DNA of 45,361 nt, taken from assembly GCA_903882935.1 (NCBI GenBank), contig CAIRZB010000074.1:1-45361 (forward strand). The letters run 5' to 3'. The translations under genes and the position numbers were made by a program. Shown piece after piece: positions 7,988 to 15,498 of this stretch (positions are counted from its first letter, which is position 1; each line of letters opens with the position of its first letter). The notes under the pieces were generated by a model, which worked only from the letters and a program-made list of their open reading frames with translations, was not told the DNA's origin and made no database searches. This DNA is from an uncultured Parafilimonas sp. (GTDB taxonomy: Bacteria > Bacteroidota > Bacteroidia > Chitinophagales > Chitinophagaceae).

Positions 7988-9253
7988 TTAAAATACCTCA
8001 CCAATGTTTATAAAAAGTCCACGGGACCCACCCAAGCCAAAACCATAATCAATATCAATATTGGTTTTGGATGATTTATTCAATTTTATCCTAAGCCCTA
8101 AACCAGCGGCAGGCTGCACATATTGAAACTTGAAATTACTTGGGTATTGCGAAAATGTTTGTGCATTGGCAAACAATACGCCGCCCAACAAGCCATTTTG
8201 GCTTAAATGAAAACGGTATTCGGCCTCTAGGTCAAGCATTTGCCTACTTCGGAACCGGCCCTGTATATACCCCCTGCCAGTATTTGTATAAGTATCCCAA
8301 GAAGTGGAAGGCAAGTCTAAATACGGCGGTGTGCCGTTCAACACCATCCAGTTATAACTCCAAAAAGCCAACACATTGCCTCGCTTACCTAGGGTGAAGT
8401 ACTTACGCATGTCAACTAGTAACGATTGCCAATTTTGGTCGCTGCCTAAAAAAGTATAGTTATTCCTAAAAACCACGTTGGCATATTCACCGCCCGAGGG
8501 GTTTATCGGGTTATCCCTGCTATCGTACAACAGGTTTAGCGATAACCCTGAAGAAACAGATTTTGTACTGGTACCCGGGTATTTGGCAAAATCACTTGGG
8601 TGGTTATCGGCGTAGCCATCTTCAGAAATATTCCAATGAAAATCAAAGTTGTAACCAATACCGGCATATAAGTTATTGTTTATACGACGCATCACGGTTT
8701 GGTACACGCGTATGTATGCATAGTTTATCAAGTCATCACTCGTGTCAATATCATTGTTACCCCCAAGGCCATAGGTATCCTGCGGGTACTGGGATATGCG
8801 CCAGTCACCAACAAAATTGTATTTATTTCCTTTTGTCCAAATGTTTGATTGTACGGGCAATACAATCTGGCTGTTTTGGGTATAAGATATACTGGAGGTA
8901 ATGGTGGAAAGTTTATCCGCAGTGTCCTTCGCAGCAAAAAATGCCACATTGCCTGCAAGAATAACTGCCAGCCTGGTTTGCAGCGTGTAACCTAAGGCAG
9001 GGAATAAAGCAACAAACCGATTTTTATCTTTGGCCGGGTTACTAACGGGCGACCCATCTGAAATTTTTTTGGTATTAAAGGCCTTTTTTAGCACGTCGGT
9101 AATATCAACCTGTGCATCAACCGGCAATGTGCTGTTTTTAGAAACCAATCTAACAGAATCTAACGCATTTTTTTGCTGTGCCGACACCGTAGTAACAGCA
9201 AAAACCAAAACGAAAACTATACTGGTAATGTGTCTAATAAGTTTGTTTTTTAC
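7988..9253 (-). CDS. BamA/TamA-type outer-membrane barrel protein, start codon unclear
   Basis: An outer-membrane beta-barrel of the bacterial surface antigen (Omp85 C-terminal) type, without POTRA domains. Late barrel strands show GRGYIQGRFRSRQMLDLEAEYR-like and GGVLFANAQTF segments, and the chain ends in an aromatic F (NIGEVF), as barrel proteins do. The N-terminus needs attention. The only normal start in frame (TTG at 9208) would cut through the signal peptide. The in-frame sequence upstream reads KNKLIRHITSIVFVLVF before AVTTVSA, an ideal signal sequence, preceded by GTA at 9253 where ATG or GTG is expected. I give 9253 as the likely ancestral start. Confidence 0.75.
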   Translation of the reverse strand, partial: VKNKLIRHITSIVFVLVFAVTTVSAQQKNALDSVRLVSKNSTLPVDAQVDITDVLKKAFNTKKISDGSPVSNPAKDKNRFVALFPALGYTLQTRLAVILAGNVAFFAAKDTADKLSTITSSISYTQNSQIVLPVQSNIWTKGNKYNFVGDWRISQYPQDTYGLGGNNDIDTSDDLINYAYIRVYQTVMRRINNNLYAGIGYNFDFHWNISEDGYADNHPSDFAKYPGTSTKSVSSGLSLNLLYDSRDNPINPSGGEYANVVFRNNYTFLGSDQNWQSLLVDMRKYFTLGKRGNVLAFWSYNWMVLNGTPPYLDLPSTSWDTYTNTGRGYIQGRFRSRQMLDLEAEYRFHLSQNGLLGGVLFANAQTFSQYPSNFKFQYVQPAAGLGLRIKLNKSSKTNIDIDYGFGLGGSRGLFINIGEVF

Positions 9254-9317
9254 GATAGACGTTGTTAAGTGGCAAGATGTTTATTCATTCTTAAATATTT
9301 TCCCTAAAATCGGCCGT

Positions 9318-9743
9318 TCAGGCATTATTACCCGTAAAACATTGTGCAGCCAAAGCGTAGCCCTGCAACCCTAAGCCGCAGATGGTGCCTTTGCATTTTG
9401 CAGACACATGGGAAATTTTCCTGAAATCTTCACGGGCGTGTACATTGCTGATATGTACTTCAATTACCGGCGTAGTAATTGCCGCAATGGCATCGCCCAA
9501 CGCAACCGAAGTATGGGTGTATCCGCCAGGGTTTATTATTATGCCGTTATACCCAAAACCCACCCGTTGTATTTCATTAATCAACTCACCCTCCACATTG
9601 CTTTGGTAGTAATGAAACTGTACCGACGGAAACTGTTGCTTTAACTGCTCAAAGTATTGTTCAAAAGTTTGGGAGCCATATACGCTAGGCTCCCGGGTAC
9701 CCAGCAAATTAAGGTTCGGACCGTTTATAATAGCTATTTTCAT
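9318..9743 (-). CDS. aroQ: 3-dehydroquinate dehydratase, type II
   Basis: A 141-residue enzyme converting 3-dehydroquinate to 3-dehydroshikimate in the shikimate pathway to aromatic amino acids; the family forms dodecamers in the cytoplasm. All signatures are present: INGPNLNLLGTREPSVYG at the N-terminus with the catalytic-loop arginine and tyrosine, INPGGYTHTSVALGDA, then EVHISNVHAREDFR with the catalytic histidine, and KCKGTICGLGLQGY. Length is typical. It follows carA and its terminator on the same strand. A possible -7 box, TATTTTTG (minus strand, 9856-9849), lies about 105 bases upstream. No other aro gene is in the window. Confidence 0.97.
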   Translation of the reverse strand: MKIAIINGPNLNLLGTREPSVYGSQTFEQYFEQLKQQFPSVQFHYYQSNVEGELINEIQRVGFGYNGIIINPGGYTHTSVALGDAIAAITTPVIEVHISNVHAREDFRKISHVSAKCKGTICGLGLQGYALAAQCFTGNNA

Positions 9744-9923
9744 AATAAGTACATACCCAATATGCAGCGGGCATTGCTAAATAAGTTATTGAATAGCGCA
9801 TGGATACAATCAACAAAAACTGAAGGTTATTGCTGTATGATAAAGCTACAAAAATAATACCCAACACTACTCATCGGTAACAAAATGTATACCAACAGTA
9901 GCCACAATAATGGATATTATCAT

Positions 9924-9948
9924 AAAACCCCGCTTGGGGCGGGGTTTT
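9924..9948 (-). terminator. Intrinsic terminator after carA
   Basis: AAAACCCCGC and GCGGGGTTTT form a 10-pair stem with a five-base loop, ending in T on both strands. It lies 5 bases past the carA stop codon and would work in both directions. Confidence 0.85.
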
Positions 9949-9952
9949 GAAA

Positions 9953-11050
9953 CTAATTTTTCATCAGTGTAAAAAACTCATCAAACAAGTAACGGCTGTC
10001 AAACGGCCCGGGTGTAGATTCTGGGTGGTACTGCACACTAAATGCGGGCTTATCTTTCAACCTTATACCCTCAATACTGTCGTCGTTTAGGTTAACATGG
10101 GTAATCTCCACATTAGGATGGTTGCGAACTGCCTCTGCGTCAACACCAAAACCATGGTTTTGGGTGGTAATTTCGCAAATGCCGTTTATAATATTCTTTA
10201 CTGGGTGGTTAAGCCCCCTGTGGCCATGGTGCATTTTATAGGTACGTATGCCATTAGCCAAAGCCAGCAATTGGTGGCCAAGGCAAATACCAAATACAGG
10301 CTTATCCTCCTGCAATATTTGTTGCAATGTTTCCACCGCATATGGCATGGCCGAGGGGTCGCCAGGGCCATTTGAAATAAAATATCCGCTGGGGTTAAAT
10401 TCCTTTAACCTACTCAAAGGTGTTTTTGCCGGGTGTACCCTAACATGTGCACCCCGTTCAACCAAGCAAGTAAGTATATTCACTTTCACCCCATAATCCA
10501 ATACCGCCACTTTAACCGGTGAGTCGGGGTTGCCCATTTCGTATTCCTCTGTTGTGCTTACCACACTGGCAAGCTCCAAGCCGTCCATGTTAGGCACGGT
10601 TGCCAAATGCGCTCCTAACAGGTCAACATCCAATATCTCGGATGAAATAATACAGTTCATAGCACCTTTTGTACGTACGTGCGCCACCAATGCCCTTGTG
10701 TCAACATCTTCAATGGCCACTATGTTGTTTGCCACCAAATATTCGTTCAACGAGCCTGTAGCTTGGTACCTAGAAAACTTCTCCTCCAGGTTTCGGGCAA
10801 TAAGGCCCTGTATCTTCACGCTCTTACTCTCCGTATCCTTTGGCGTAACACCATAGTTACCAATATGCACATTATTCATTATCAAAACCTGCCCATAATA
10901 GCTTGGGTCGGTAAACACCTCTTGGTAACCCGTCATGCCGGTATTAAAACAAATTTCCCCGGTAGCAGTACCCACTTTACCAAAGGCCTTACCATAAAAA
11001 ACGTTGCCATCTGCTAACAATAGAATGGCTGGTTGTTGTGAATTAGGCAT
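9953..11050 (-). CDS. carA: Carbamoyl-phosphate synthase small (glutaminase) subunit
   Basis: A 365-residue subunit that hydrolyses glutamine and passes ammonia to CarB for carbamoyl phosphate, feeding arginine and pyrimidine synthesis. The N-terminal CPSase domain has FNTGMTGYQEVFTDPSY. The C-terminal class I amidotransferase domain has ISNGPGDPS, the nucleophile C256 in FGICLGHQ, and H342/E344 in YHPES. Complete, normal length. It follows the ribosomal cluster (rplQ) as in other Bacteroidota, but it has its own promoter and terminator, so it is an independent unit. carB is not in this window. Confidence 0.98.
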   Translation of the reverse strand: MPNSQQPAILLLADGNVFYGKAFGKVGTATGEICFNTGMTGYQEVFTDPSYYGQVLIMNNVHIGNYGVTPKDTESKSVKIQGLIARNLEEKFSRYQATGSLNEYLVANNIVAIEDVDTRALVAHVRTKGAMNCIISSEILDVDLLGAHLATVPNMDGLELASVVSTTEEYEMGNPDSPVKVAVLDYGVKVNILTCLVERGAHVRVHPAKTPLSRLKEFNPSGYFISNGPGDPSAMPYAVETLQQILQEDKPVFGICLGHQLLALANGIRTYKMHHGHRGLNHPVKNIINGICEITTQNHGFGVDAEAVRNHPNVEITHVNLNDDSIEGIRLKDKPAFSVQYHPESTPGPFDSRYLFDEFFTLMKN

Positions 11051-11076
11051 TTTATCCCTTTAAATTTTTAATTTGC

Positions 11077-11107
11077 AAAAATAGCTGAAAAGTGTTCGAG
11101 TTCCAAA
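11077..11107 (-). promoter_or_regulatory. Promoter of carA
   Basis: On the minus strand TTTG (11107-11104), a 19-base spacer and TATTTTTG (11084-11077) fit the Bacteroidota -33/-7 consensus, 26 bases before the carA start. No PyrR-like or arginine operator was recognised. Confidence 0.7.
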
Positions 11108-11202
11108 GTTACCATCTGCAGCCCGTGCTGTTATCGGCCAAATAAAACGAATCTCAATATTAACGCCGCGTTGAGACAACCAATTTCATGCAGAAACGCC
11201 AT

Positions 11203-11240
11203 AAAAAAAGGGCAAAACCGATAAACAGCTTTGCCCTTTA
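11203..11240 (-). terminator. Terminator of the ribosomal protein cluster after rplQ
   Basis: AAAGGGCAAA and TTTGCCCTTT form a 10-pair stem, followed by a T-run on the minus strand. It lies about 20 bases after the rplQ stop and closes the infA-rplQ cluster before carA. Confidence 0.85.
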
Positions 11241-11260
11241 TATTTAAAAACGTTTCATTA

Positions 11261-11785
11261 TTATTCTTCTGTTTCTGGGGCTTTGGTTATTTCAACAACT
11301 TCAGCATCCGTAATTGCAGGTGCTACAGTTGCTTCAGCCTTTTTGCCGCCACGGCCACGGCGTGTTTTCTTAGTCGCGTCAGCGGCAGTTTCAACTGACT
11401 TACCGTATATTTCATTAAAGTCAACCAGTTCAATCATCGCTTTTTCGGCGTTGTCACCCGGGCGAATGCCAAGCTTTATAACGCGGGTATAACCACCAGG
11501 GCGGCTAGCAATTTTAGGCCCAACTACCGTAAAAAGTTCCTTTACTGAAACTTTATCCTGTAGGTAACTGAATACCACGCGGTGTTGGTGGCTAATTTCG
11601 GTTTCACTGCCCGATTTTTTTGTTTTTGTAATCAGCGGTTCGATGTAAGTACGCAGCGCCTTTGCTTTGGCAAGGGTGGTTACTATACGCTTATGTACTA
11701 TCAATTGGCTGGCTAAATTTGCCAGTAAGGCTTCCCTGTGTGCTTTTTTACGGCCCAGGTTATTAATCTTGTCTCCGTGACGCAT
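11261..11785 (-). CDS. rplQ: 50S ribosomal protein L17
   Basis: A 174-residue ribosomal protein bound to 23S rRNA near the exit tunnel. The L17 core is clear: [39 protein letters not shown] and [25 protein letters not shown]. About 50 residues beyond the core form a basic then acidic tail ([15 protein letters not shown], then [13 protein letters not shown]), the type of extension common in Bacteroidota L17. It is the last ribosomal gene of the cluster. It is separated from rpoA by 136 bases containing a strong terminator hairpin, so rplQ may get less transcript than the genes before it. Confidence 0.98.
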   Translation of the reverse strand: MRHGDKINNLGRKKAHREALLANLASQLIVHKRIVTTLAKAKALRTYIEPLITKTKKSGSETEISHQHRVVFSYLQDKVSVKELFTVVGPKIASRPGGYTRVIKLGIRPGDNAEKAMIELVDFNEIYGKSVETAADATKKTRRGRGGKKAEATVAPAITDAEVVEITKAPETEE

Positions 11786-11870
11786 GGCTGTTTAGTTTTA
11801 AAATACTGTACCGTGCCGGGAATTACAGTATTGTGAGAAAAAAGCTTATAGCCGTAGGCTGTAAACTGCA

Positions 11871-11917
11871 AAAAAACCTTGTAGTATAAGGCTTGGCCGC
11901 TACTACAAGGTTTTTTT
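11871..11917 (-). terminator. Strong terminator-like hairpin between rpoA and rplQ
   Basis: AAAAAACCTTGTAGTA (11871-11886) and TACTACAAGGTTTTTT (from 11901) form a 16-pair stem ending in a T-run on the minus strand, 5 bases after the rpoA stop. It sits inside what is usually one transcript, so it could attenuate rplQ or mark the real end of the rpoA transcript. Confidence 0.8.
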
Positions 11918-11921
11918 AAAT

Positions 11922-12923
11922 TTATTTGTCAATATCATCCAAACCTAGCTTGCTTAGGTCCATACCAAAATGCAAACCGCGTTCTGTTAATACTTGTTCA
12001 ATTTCGCTTAGAGACTTTTGACCAAAGTTCCTAAACTTCATCAGGTCTTCCTGCTCGTATTGTACCAATTCGCTCAAGCTGTTAATTTTTGCAGCTTTCA
12101 AGCAGTTGAACGCACGTACAGAAAGGTCAAGGTCTTCCAGTGGTGTTTTCAACACTTTCCTCAATTGCAATACCTGCTCATCCACCACATCTTCTTTCTT
12201 ATCTTCCTTATTATCAAACGTAATGTTTTCGTCTGTAATAATCATCAGGTGTTGAATCAAGATACGCGAAGCTTGCTTAACAGCTTCTTCAGGGTTAATG
12301 GTACCATCAGTTGATACATCCAACACCAATTTTTCGTAGTCAGTCCTTTGTTCCACACGATAGTTTTCAATACCGTATTTAACATTCTTAATGGGTGTGT
12401 GTATTGAGTCGATGGGTATATGCCCAAACGTAGCATCTTTTTGCTTATTTTCCTCAGCTGGTATATAACCACGGCCTTTGGCAATAGTAAGCTCTATATC
12501 AAGCCTTGCAGAAGGGTCCATAGTACAAATCACCAGCTCAGGGTTCATTACCTGAAAACTTTGGCTTGCATCACTGATGTTAGCCGCTGTAAACTCAGCT
12601 TTTCCTTTGATGGAAATGGTAACCTTTTCTGAAGCTAAATCATGGTCGACTGTTTTCTTGAAACGTACCTGCTTAAGGTTTAATATTATTTCAGTAACGT
12701 CTTCTGTAACACCTTTGATTGTAGCGAATTCATGGTCAACACCTTCAATTTTTATCCCGTTTATCGCATACCCTTCCAGGCTGCTCAACAATACCCTGCG
12801 TAGGGCATTGCCGATTGTTAAGCCAAAACCAGGCTCAAGCGGACGAAATTCAAATTGGCCTTCAAAATCGGTTGATTTCTGCAAAACGATTTTGTCGGGC
12901 TTCTGGAAATTTAAAATTGCCAT
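11922..12923 (-). CDS. rpoA: RNA polymerase alpha subunit
   Basis: A 333-residue alpha subunit, the assembly platform of RNA polymerase. I chose the start at 12923 ([11 protein letters not shown]), the usual beginning; an upstream ATG at 12980 adds 19 unrelated residues. The alpha-NTD shows [30 protein letters not shown] and the dimer interface. The alpha-CTD shows [23 protein letters not shown] and [16 protein letters not shown], the HhH region that contacts DNA and activators. Complete and of normal length. It lies in the ribosomal cluster between rpsD (93-base gap) and rplQ. Confidence 0.99.
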   Translation of the reverse strand: MAILNFQKPDKIVLQKSTDFEGQFEFRPLEPGFGLTIGNALRRVLLSSLEGYAINGIKIEGVDHEFATIKGVTEDVTEIILNLKQVRFKKTVDHDLASEKVTISIKGKAEFTAANISDASQSFQVMNPELVICTMDPSARLDIELTIAKGRGYIPAEENKQKDATFGHIPIDSIHTPIKNVKYGIENYRVEQRTDYEKLVLDVSTDGTINPEEAVKQASRILIQHLMIITDENITFDNKEDKKEDVVDEQVLQLRKVLKTPLEDLDLSVRAFNCLKAAKINSLSELVQYEQEDLMKFRNFGQKSLSEIEQVLTERGLHFGMDLSKLGLDDIDK

Positions 12924-13016
12924 TTTATTTTCCTTGTTTTTATTTGTGCTGCCCCAAAATCCCAAGGGACTTAGAAGCAAAAATGATTGTTAAGTCAACC
13001 CCGTTAGGGGCACGGG

Positions 13017-13622
13017 TTATTTGCTGTACAATTCCACTATCAGTTGTTCCTTGATATTCTCAGGAACACTTTCCCTTTCTGGGTAAGTAATGAATGTACC
13101 TCTTTTTTCAGTCTCATTCCAGTCTAACCAGCTAAACTTGGCATTCTTGCCGCGTATCATGCTAGTTAAAGCGGTGTTGGCTTCACTCTTTTCTTTCAAG
13201 CCAACAATATCCCCCGGTTTTAATTGGTAAGAAGGTATGTTTACGACGTCGCCGTTAACAGTAACATGTTTGTGGCTAACCAACTGGCGGGCAGCAGGCC
13301 TAGAAGGGGCAATACCTAAGCGAAAAACAGTGTTGTCTAACCGGGCTTCCAGCAACCTGATTAAGTTTTCACCTGTTACGCCTTTAATACGGGCAGCTTC
13401 TTCAAAGGTGTTACGGAATTGCTTTTCAAGCACACCGTACGTGTATTTTGCCTTTTGCTTTTCTTTTAACTGTACAGCGTATTCGCCCAAAGTTTTGCGT
13501 TTACGTGCAGCACCATGTTGGCCTGGGGGGTTGCTGTTTTTATTTAACCACTTGCCATTGCCTAGGATAGGCTCCCCGAAAATACGGCTGATCTTTGTTT
13601 TTGGTCCCGTGTAACGTGCCAT
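13017..13622 (-). CDS. rpsD: 30S ribosomal protein S4
   Basis: A 201-residue primary 16S rRNA-binding protein needed for early 30S assembly and accuracy; in many bacteria it represses its own operon. The start at 13622 gives the standard [13 protein letters not shown]; the upstream ATG at 13691 adds 23 foreign residues. The S4 RNA-binding domain is seen as [31 protein letters not shown]. Complete. The 203-base gap ahead of it, toward rpsK, is unusually long for this cluster and holds a repeat-like inverted sequence. Confidence 0.99.
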   Translation of the reverse strand: MARYTGPKTKISRIFGEPILGNGKWLNKNSNPPGQHGAARKRKTLGEYAVQLKEKQKAKYTYGVLEKQFRNTFEEAARIKGVTGENLIRLLEARLDNTVFRLGIAPSRPAARQLVSHKHVTVNGDVVNIPSYQLKPGDIVGLKEKSEANTALTSMIRGKNAKFSWLDWNETEKRGTFITYPERESVPENIKEQLIVELYSK

Positions 13623-13705
13623 AATTATTTGCTTTGATTTTTTAGTGACGACACACCATCGGTAAAAATCTAAAATGAATGGTGCATCCAATAAAAAGTT
13701 ATATA

Positions 13706-13820
13706 GTTTCCAGTTTCAGGTTTCCAGTTTTTAAGGGAATTAAAATATTCCGTACTGCAGTTTAATTTATTACTATTCTACCATCTTTTGTATTAAAATG
13801 CCAACCGGTAACTGGAAACC
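13706..13820. repeat. TTTCCAGTTT repeats with inverted copy in the rpsK-rpsD gap
   Basis: GTTTCCAGTTT (13706-13716) is followed by GGTTTCCAGTT (13719-13729), and AACTGGAAACC lies at 13810-13820 as a perfect 11-base inverted copy. The hairpin would span about 100 bases right before rpsK's stop-side region. It looks like the vocabulary-type filler repeats seen elsewhere in the window, here inside a ribosomal operon. Confidence 0.6.
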
Positions 13821-13825
13821 CTAAT

Positions 13826-14242
13826 TTATACCCTACGTTTTTTAGGAGGCCTGCAACCGTTGTGCGGCAAAGGCGTAACGTCTTTTATCATAGAAATTTC
13901 AATGCCACTTTGGGCCAATGCGCGAATGGCACCTTCACGGCCTGAGCCTGGGCCTTTCACAAATACTTCAACCCTTTTTAAGCCTGCTTCCAAAGCAACT
14001 TTCGCGGCATCTTGCGCTGCCATTTGGGCTGCGTAAGGGGTGTTTTTCTTGCTGCCCCTAAAACCCATTTTACCGGCTGAAGACCAGCTGATAACTTGAC
14101 CTTGCTTGTTGGTAAGTGAAATAATAACGTTGTTGAAGGTTGCATTAATGTGCGCATCGCCTGCCACATCTACTTTTACAATCCTTTTTTTAGCGGCGGC
14201 TTTGGCACCGGCTGCTTGCTGCGATTTTTGAACTTTTGCCAT
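13826..14242 (-). CDS. rpsK: 30S ribosomal protein S11
   Basis: A 138-residue platform protein of the small subunit that helps select the Shine-Dalgarno interaction. The core is clear: [39 protein letters not shown], then [42 protein letters not shown]. The N-terminus is a short basic Ala/Lys extension. Complete. Gaps of 228 and 203 bases on either side are longer than is usual for this gene cluster. Confidence 0.99.
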   Translation of the reverse strand: MAKVQKSQQAAGAKAAAKKRIVKVDVAGDAHINATFNNVIISLTNKQGQVISWSSAGKMGFRGSKKNTPYAAQMAAQDAAKVALEAGLKRVEVFVKGPGSGREGAIRALAQSGIEISMIKDVTPLPHNGCRPPKKRRV

Positions 14243-14407
14243 TGTTTACTTTTAAGGTAGTCTTTTGATTACTGGATGTATGATGTAGGTATTTTAAGTT
14301 ATATAAACCAACACCCAATAATACCAGTAATGTTTCAAATTATTGTATCCCCTCCTGCTCCGTTTTATGGGAACTATCCGGCGGACTGTGTATAAACCAC
14401 AAAAAGA

Positions 14408-14454
14408 AAATACCAAATTCCATGCACACCCATTGGTATTGGAATTTGGGATTT
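14408..14454 (-). repeat. Imperfect hairpin downstream of rpsM
   Basis: AAATACCAAATTCCA (14408-14422) pairs with TGGAATTTGGGATTT (14440-14454) with one mismatch in 15. It lies 17 bases past the rpsM stop. It may be an attenuator or another filler repeat of the AATTTGGGATTT kind. No T-run follows directly on the minus strand. Confidence 0.55.
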
Positions 14455-14470
14455 CCTTATTTGCTATTTC

Positions 14471-14851
14471 CTACTTCTTAGGAGCCTTCTTTTTGCCGGC
14501 AACAGTTTTACGTTTACCCTTACGTGTACGGCTATTAGTACGTGTACGTTGTCCACGAACAGGCAAGCCCTTACGGTGGCGTAAACCGCGGTAGCATGCA
14601 ATATCAAGCAAACGCTTAATATTCATTTGCACTTCACTACGTAAAGCACCTTCTACCTTAAATTCGTTATTTATGATGTTACGGATAGCAGTTTGCTCCC
14701 CATCATTCCACTGGCTTACCTTTTTATCAAAGTCAATTTCTGCTTTGCTTAAAATGTATTGGGCAGTTGAACGGCCAATACCAAATATATAGGTAAGGCC
14801 AATTTCACCCCTTTTGTTTTTTGGTAAGTCTATACCGGCAATACGAGCCAT
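14471..14851 (-). CDS. rpsM: 30S ribosomal protein S13
   Basis: A 126-residue protein of the small-subunit head that forms bridges to the large subunit and touches the P-site tRNA. Signatures: [31 protein letters not shown] at the start, and the basic C-terminus [32 protein letters not shown]. Complete. It follows rpmJ with a 108-base gap containing a small GTTGCA/TGCAAC hairpin. Confidence 0.99.
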   Translation of the reverse strand: MARIAGIDLPKNKRGEIGLTYIFGIGRSTAQYILSKAEIDFDKKVSQWNDGEQTAIRNIINNEFKVEGALRSEVQMNIKRLLDIACYRGLRHRKGLPVRGQRTRTNSRTRKGKRKTVAGKKKAPKK

Positions 14852-14959
14852 ATTCTGATTTTCTATTTATTGTTTTATGATGTTGAGGCTTTAAACAACC
14901 GTTGCAACCTGCAACAAATTGCTTTTCCCCACCCGTTTATCTCCGGGTAGCTTAAATTA

Positions 14960-15076
14960 TTACCCTTGGCGCTGTTTAAAGCGTGGGTTTTTCTTGTTAA
15001 CAACGTACAGCTTTCCTTTTCTGCGTACAATCTTGCAGTCTACACTGCGTTTTTTAATGGATGCTCTAACTTTCAT
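14960..15076 (-). CDS. rpmJ: 50S ribosomal protein L36
   Basis: A 38-residue protein read directly from the sequence: [20 protein letters not shown], then [18 protein letters not shown]. It matches the L36 family in length and pattern (MKVRxSxKKxxxxCKIVRRxGxxxVI-like). Compared with the zinc-binding form, which has CxxC plus C and H, only one cysteine (C14) is kept and the later C/H residues are replaced by N and Q. So this is the zinc-free (C-minus) type of L36. It lies between infA and rpsM, where the family normally lies. Confidence 0.97.
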   Translation of the reverse strand: MKVRASIKKRSVDCKIVRRKGKLYVVNKKNPRFKQRQG

Positions 15077-15091
15077 AACTATTTTTTTCTT

Positions 15092-15167
15092 CCGTGAACC
15101 GATATCGTTTACTTGCCTGAACCTTACGTCTGTGAGGATTTAGATCCTGCCAAACATCTATTCACGG
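15092..15167 (-). other. Structured 76-base element in the infA-rpmJ gap
   Basis: CCGTGAA (15092-15098) and TTCACGG (15161-15167) close a region of tRNA-like length, with an inner hairpin AGGAT-TTAG-ATCCT at 15135-15148. The inner arms do not make a canonical tRNA: there is no proper T-arm and no anticodon arm. It may be a leader structure controlling rpmJ-rpsM translation, or a chance fold. Confidence 0.35.
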
Positions 15168-15176
15168 CTGTCTCAG

Positions 15177-15395
15177 TTATTTATACCTGAAAATTATCCG
15201 CCCTCTCGACAGGTCATAAGGGCTCATTTCCACGCCCACCTTATCACCCGGCAGAATTCTTATGTAATTCATCCGCATTTTACCTGAAATGGTTGCCAGT
15301 ATCTCATGGCCATTTTCTAACTTAACCCTGAACATTGCGTTGCTCAGTGCCTCTAGAATAACTCCATCTTGCTTGATTAACGGTTGTTTCGACAT
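15177..15395 (-). CDS. infA: Translation initiation factor IF-1
   Basis: A 72-residue S1-fold factor that binds the 30S A site during initiation. The start at 15395 gives [19 protein letters not shown]; the upstream ATG at 15464 adds 23 residues and would cover the promoter. The family pattern is complete: [40 protein letters not shown] and [10 protein letters not shown]. It starts the distal ribosomal cluster here. In most Bacteroidota secY and map come just before it; here the next gene upstream is an unrelated envelope protein. Confidence 0.99.
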   Translation of the reverse strand: MSKQPLIKQDGVILEALSNAMFRVKLENGHEILATISGKMRMNYIRILPGDKVGVEMSPYDLSRGRIIFRYK

Positions 15396-15409
15396 AATTT
15401 TTGGGAGCG

Positions 15410-15417
15410 CAAAGATA
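15410..15417 (-). promoter_or_regulatory. -7 element of the infA promoter
   Basis: TATCTTTG on the minus strand is a perfect TAnnTTTG box, 14 bases before the infA start. No clear -33 TTTG was found. It supports the infA-rplQ cluster having its own promoter and rules out the longer infA start. Confidence 0.6.
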
Positions 15418-15498
15418 GTGCAATGCAATGGAATATGAAAAAAATATGAAATTTTTTTCCACATTAATACAAAAAGTTAAAAATCAGGTGGTTAGCAC

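Noticed and set aside
12965-13016. Terminator between rpsD and rpoA (CCCC/GGGG hairpin)
   Set aside because: The stem is only four pairs without a T-run, so it would not stop transcription.
15092-15167. Possible tRNA gene
   Set aside because: Length and closing stem fit, but there is no T-arm with TTC loop and no anticodon arm in either orientation.
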